Assembly: GCA_014323965.1 (NCBI GenBank)
Contig: JACONB010000092.1
Location: 1-6,891 of the forward strand
From: Prochloron sp. SP5CPC1
GTDB taxonomy: Bacteria; Cyanobacteriota; Cyanobacteriia; Cyanobacteriales; Prochloraceae
DNA length: 6,891 nucleotides
Direction: 5' to 3'
Shown: piece after piece, positions 4,273-6,891 of the stretch
Position numbering within the stretch: the first letter of the stretch is position 1
Layout: the number at the start of each line of letters is the position of its first letter
Program-made: the position numbers and the translations under genes
Notes under the pieces: generated by a model
The model's database searches: none
What the model was told of the DNA's origin: nothing
Seen by the model: the letters and a program-made list of their open reading frames with translations, nothing else

Positions 4273-5508
4273 TCAACGAAACAGCAGAATCAGAGTCTGA
4301 CACAAACCCACAACAAAACCCAAGAAGCCACCTAAATTGACGATGGCCTGCAATTCATCCTTAACAATTCCTTGGATTGCCATTTCTAATTCCTCTGGGG
4401 AAGTAGCTTTGACTCGCTGGATAATTACCTCATCGATGGACAAAATCGGGATAGCTTCGGCGACAATTTTAGCTAAATTTTTCTCCAAATGCCGCTCTAA
4501 AATTAAAGCCAGTTCTTCGCTAATGGTTTCCAGGGAGGTGGTAACACTGGTGGATGTTTTCAGCCTGTTAATAATTAAAACGGCCATTTTATCCCAATGG
4601 ATAGATTCTCCCCATTCTTGGATGAATTCTGCTCCCTGAGTTTGAATGTAATTGCGAACCGTTTCCCCAGTTGTTTGCCGCAATTGGGACACAGTAGATC
4701 TAGACAAATTCTGTATTATAGGAGTTTGCAGCCATTGACGTAAGCGATTGCGCACCTCAAAAGAAAGGAGAAACTGCTGCAAGCGAGCATTAGCCATTTC
4801 TTTTTCATCTAAACAAAAATTGCGCAAACTGACTAAACTATTGCTGGCGCCGAACAAATTGGCTACCACCCAGTAAGTACCGCTGGTTTTTTCTCGCAAG
4901 CTTTCATCAATTAACTGAATATTGCGATCGGTGAGGAAATCGATAATTGCCAGGCGCAAAATATCTGGGGAGAGAACTTCTTGTAACAACCAATCGGTAA
5001 CTTGTCGCGCTTGAGTTTCGCTCAGTTGCAACTCCAGTAAAATGCGGTGGAAAACTTGGTCGATTGGATCTTTGAGAAAATCCTCTCGCCGCGCTAGCAC
5101 CCGCAGGAGGCGCGGTAAAGATTCCCTGAACAAATCCTGGAGAATATCTGCTAAGATTGGGGCGGTTTTCTGCTCTCTATCTACCTGTACTTCCTTGAGA
5201 GCTTGCTGCAACAGCCAATGAATTGCATCAGTGACTCGTTCTGTTTCTAACAACCGTCCAGCCAGCTTTTCCAATTCTGAAGGGGTTAGCAGGGAACCCA
5301 TAATCGTATCGGCAACCCTTTGAGCAAGGCGTTCTTGGTTCCTGGGAATCAATCCGGGAGTAAATGGCAGTTTCCATCCTTTGATATAAATGGCTTTATA
5401 GGGACGAAAAAGCATGGTAATGGCTAAATCGTTGGTGAAATAGCCAATAACTGCTCCCGCTAAAGGAGGGAGGAATAATATCCAGGTATCAGATAAAAAC
5501 CACCGCAT
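4273..5508 (-). CDS. DUF445 family membrane protein (YheB-like)
   Basis: A complete 411-residue protein of the DUF445 family, whose biochemical role is unknown. The diagnostic N-terminal block is present: a membrane segment around residues 8-24 with GAVIGYFTNDLAITMLFRP (18-36), then KLPFTPGLIPRNQERLA (46-62). The middle is a long, mostly helical charged region (about 65-385) with a few LLTPSELEKL-type stretches, as usual in the family. A second hydrophobic segment closes the protein (LGGFLGFVVGLCQTLILLF, about 392-410), so both ends are probably in the membrane with the helical part between them on one side. The ATG at 5508 starts the conserved block at a normal distance; no clear Shine-Dalgarno precedes it. 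It diverges from the aldolase gene with only 45 bases between the start codons, so their promoters must overlap. Length and motifs look intact. Confidence 0.85.
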   Translation of the reverse strand: MRWFLSDTWILFLPPLAGAVIGYFTNDLAITMLFRPYKAIYIKGWKLPFTPGLIPRNQERLAQRVADTIMGSLLTPSELEKLAGRLLETERVTDAIHWLLQQALKEVQVDREQKTAPILADILQDLFRESLPRLLRVLARREDFLKDPIDQVFHRILLELQLSETQARQVTDWLLQEVLSPDILRLAIIDFLTDRNIQLIDESLREKTSGTYWVVANLFGASNSLVSLRNFCLDEKEMANARLQQFLLSFEVRNRLRQWLQTPIIQNLSRSTVSQLRQTTGETVRNYIQTQGAEFIQEWGESIHWDKMAVLIINRLKTSTSVTTSLETISEELALILERHLEKNLAKIVAEAIPILSIDEVIIQRVKATSPEELEMAIQGIVKDELQAIVNLGGFLGFVVGLCQTLILLFR

Positions 5509-5553
5509 TTTAAAGATAGAATAGAAATAATAAAGAGTAAGATCTAGCCTCCC
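5509..5553. promoter_or_regulatory. 45-bp divergent spacer between DUF445 gene and eda
   Basis: The spacer is AT-rich and separates two start codons facing apart. TAGAAT at 5517-5522 could be a -10 box for the + strand gene, which would put its -35 box inside the DUF445 coding start. No good -35 box or Shine-Dalgarno site is evident on either strand, so shared regulation is only inferred from geometry. Confidence 0.3.
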
Positions 5554-6198
5554 ATGATAACAAATTTAGAGTCTGAGTCATGGTTACAATTGCTGCGTCT
5601 TCACCGCGCCATCGCCGTTATTCGTTCCTATTCCCTAGAAATCAGTTTAGCCATGGCTCGTGCTGTGGCGGCTGGAGGTATGAGGATCATTGAAATCACT
5701 TGGAACAGCTCCCAACCTGCAATTATTATCCAACAGTTGCGCTCTGAATTACCCCATTGTACCATTGGTGCCGGGACAATTTTAACCCAACAACAACTGA
5801 AAGAGGCGATGGCTGCTGGAGCTGAATTTATCTTCTCTCCCCACGTCAACCCTGCTCTTATTGACGCTGCTCTTAAGGCTAATATTAGCATCATACCAGG
5901 TGCTCTTTCCCCCACCGAAATAGTCACAGCTTGGCAAGCTGGAGCCACTTGCGTCAAAATTTTTCCCGTCCAAGCCTTAGGGGGTGCCAGTTATATTAAA
6001 AGTCTCCAAAGTCCCCTGGGTGAAATTCCCCTCATTCCCACAGGAGGGGTTACTTTAGAAAATGCTAGGGAGTTTATCGAAGTAGGGGCGATCGCCGTGG
6101 GTTTGTCTAGTGAATTATTTCCCCAACCATTAGTAGCAGAGAGAAATTGGGGGGCGATCGCCGAACGCGCTAAAACTCTTTGTCAATTACTTCAATAA
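5554..6198 (+). CDS. eda: 2-dehydro-3-deoxy-phosphogluconate / 4-hydroxy-2-oxoglutarate aldolase
   Basis: A cytosolic class I aldolase of the KDPG/KHG family: it cleaves 2-keto-3-deoxy-6-phosphogluconate to pyruvate and glyceraldehyde-3-phosphate, or 4-hydroxy-2-oxoglutarate to pyruvate and glyoxylate. The 214-residue length is normal for the single-domain (beta/alpha)8 barrel. Landmarks are IIEITWNS with catalytic Glu47, GAGTIL (72-77), the IIPGALSPTE loop (113-122), VKIFPVQALGG with Schiff-base Lys135, and IPTGGV (161-166) plus GLSSELF for the phosphate. At the position of E. coli Arg49, which binds the substrate carboxylate, there is Asn51, and SPH (95-97) replaces the usual SPG. These changes may alter substrate preference. 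The role in cyanobacteria (Entner-Doudoroff versus hydroxyproline-type or oxaloacetate chemistry) is debated. Start ATG 5554 lacks a clear Shine-Dalgarno. No edd-like dehydratase is nearby. Confidence 0.88.
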   Translation: MITNLESESWLQLLRLHRAIAVIRSYSLEISLAMARAVAAGGMRIIEITWNSSQPAIIIQQLRSELPHCTIGAGTILTQQQLKEAMAAGAEFIFSPHVNPALIDAALKANISIIPGALSPTEIVTAWQAGATCVKIFPVQALGGASYIKSLQSPLGEIPLIPTGGVTLENAREFIEVGAIAVGLSSELFPQPLVAERNWGAIAERAKTLCQLLQ

Positions 6199-6199
6199 A

Positions 6200-6224
6200 G
6201 AGCTAATAATTCTTCTCGGTATAT
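6200..6224. repeat. Duplicate of the 3' end of the neighbouring Rpn/DUF4351 gene
   Basis: This 25-mer matches 6312-6336 at about 22 positions. On the minus strand it encodes REELLALY and a stop, against REELLARF at the C-terminus of the gene at 6286-6891. It looks like the last codons of a second, otherwise lost copy of such a gene, lying right after the eda stop codon. Confidence 0.5.
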
Positions 6225-6240
6225 AGGATTTGTTTCACCC

Positions 6241-6263
6241 AGAGGCGCAGAGGCGCTGAGAGG
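6241..6263. repeat. Tandem agaggcgc repeat
   Basis: Two direct copies of agaggcgc (6241-6256) are followed by tgagagg. It resembles the 'cagaggcgcagag' dispersed repeat often found between cyanobacterial genes. No function is suggested. Confidence 0.5.
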
Positions 6264-6285
6264 TTCAGCTATCCCCTGGGGTTAC

Positions 6286-6891
6286 CTAGGTTTTATTCGT
6301 GGTTAAAAAACGAGCTAACAACTCTTCTCGGGATAATTGGAGCAGTAAGGGTGTAAATTCTTCGGGGGATAAGGCTATTATTGGCTCAATAATCCTTGAC
6401 AATGGTTCGTCAATTGTCCCAAAGCGAGTTTTTAGGAGGCTTTCAATAGTGCGACGCTCCCGCGCTTTACTTTCCTGTTTTCCTTGCTGAATACCTTCTT
6501 CCCTTACATTTTGAAGTCTTTCTAGGTAAATGGTTGATAATTCCATAATCCACTCCTTTGCTTCTACATCTAAATTTTGTTTTTGTCTTACTTCTAAAAT
6601 AGCCAACATTTCGTAGACTAATTCTAGTACATTATTGTGCAGTTTACCCTCTCCCTGCAAAGATTTTAGTTCCTGAATCGCCTGTTGTTGCACTTTTCCC
6701 CTCCCTAAGATTCTCAACCAGAGAGTGTCTGGGGTTCGGGGTAGTTGGTGAATGGCAATAATTCCTGTTTTTAAAACATTGGGCAGGAAATAGACACCTT
6801 CGAGCCAGTTTTCCCCTCCAGTATTTGCTCCACAGCTTGCTAGTAATTCAGTTGAAACCGTAGGAGATAGAATCCAGAGACGGATTACGTC
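6286..6891 (-). CDS. Rpn-family/DUF4351 putative nuclease-transposase, C-terminal part
   Basis: The last 201 residues of a protein whose start lies beyond the right edge; the frame is open to the window end. The visible part begins in a region with RLWILSP and GVYFLPNVLKTGIIAIHQLP (about 4-51), then LPRTPDTLWLRILGRGKVQQQ (50-70). This is the shape of the large cyanobacterial family related to Rpn recombination-promoting nucleases. A charged helical linker follows (about 100-145, with EEGIQQGKQESKARERR). The C-terminal DUF4351 segment (about 148-195) contains LLKTRFG, IIEPIIALSPEEF and LSREELLARF. The PD-(D/E)XK nuclease core should lie upstream, outside the window, so activity cannot be judged. 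A met codon at 6717 is internal, because conserved sequence continues upstream of it. It converges on eda with 87 bases between the stop codons. Confidence 0.8.
   Translation of the reverse strand, partial: DVIRLWILSPTVSTELLASCGANTGGENWLEGVYFLPNVLKTGIIAIHQLPRTPDTLWLRILGRGKVQQQAIQELKSLQGEGKLHNNVLELVYEMLAILEVRQKQNLDVEAKEWIMELSTIYLERLQNVREEGIQQGKQESKARERRTIESLLKTRFGTIDEPLSRIIEPIIALSPEEFTPLLLQLSREELLARFLTTNKT

Noticed and set aside
5628..5957. 109-codon minus-strand frame inside eda
   Set aside because: Antisense to clear aldolase motifs, with no domain of its own.
6271..6291. Terminator between eda and the Rpn-type gene (cccctgggg, acctaggt)
   Set aside because: The stems are very short, and no T-run follows on either strand.

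Overview
The window looks like a stretch of cyanobacterial chromosome. GCGATCGC (HIP1-type) octamers occur near 499, 6089 and 6155. The genes are typical cyanobacterial ones: a B12-dependent ribonucleotide reductase, a Uma2-family nuclease, a DUF445 membrane protein, KDPG aldolase and an Rpn/DUF4351-type protein. Short palindromic and 'atctgtgtttatctgc'-like intergenic repeats are also common in filamentous cyanobacteria. An oscillatorialean is a guess; no species can be named from this sequence.

Layout. 1-633 (-) is the N-terminal part of nrdJ, running off the left edge. 634-1391 is gene-poor: a G-rich spacer, a doubtful ORF with a possible frameshifted TPR remnant, and interspersed repeats. 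1392-2111 (-) is a Uma2 nuclease whose usual C-terminal tail is cut off by a single in-frame TGA. 2368-2742 (+) is the N-terminal part of a membrane-anchored protein that loses its sense where a decayed transposon begins. 2773-4033 (+) is an IS200/IS605-type tnpB, broken by a frameshifting palindrome and carrying at least one, possibly two, further in-frame repeat insertions. 4114-4236 (-) is a 41-codon N-terminal stub resembling a type IIG/Eco57I-like restriction-methylase. 4273-5508 (-) DUF445 and 5554-6198 (+) KDPG aldolase are intact and diverge from a 45-bp spacer. 6286-6891 (-) is the C-terminal part of an Rpn-family/DUF4351 protein, running off the right edge.

The genes do not form one pathway. 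The intact housekeeping genes (nrdJ, DUF445, eda) flank a degraded, repeat-rich middle of about 2.3 kb, built around a dead TnpB element with a truncated gene on each side. The most interesting feature is the density of small palindromic repeats in and around tnpB. One gives a frameshift, one adds nine codons in frame, one sits in the last codons, and one just after the stop is bracketed by an 8-bp direct repeat. I did not find an intact undescribed system, CRISPR array, tRNA or rRNA.
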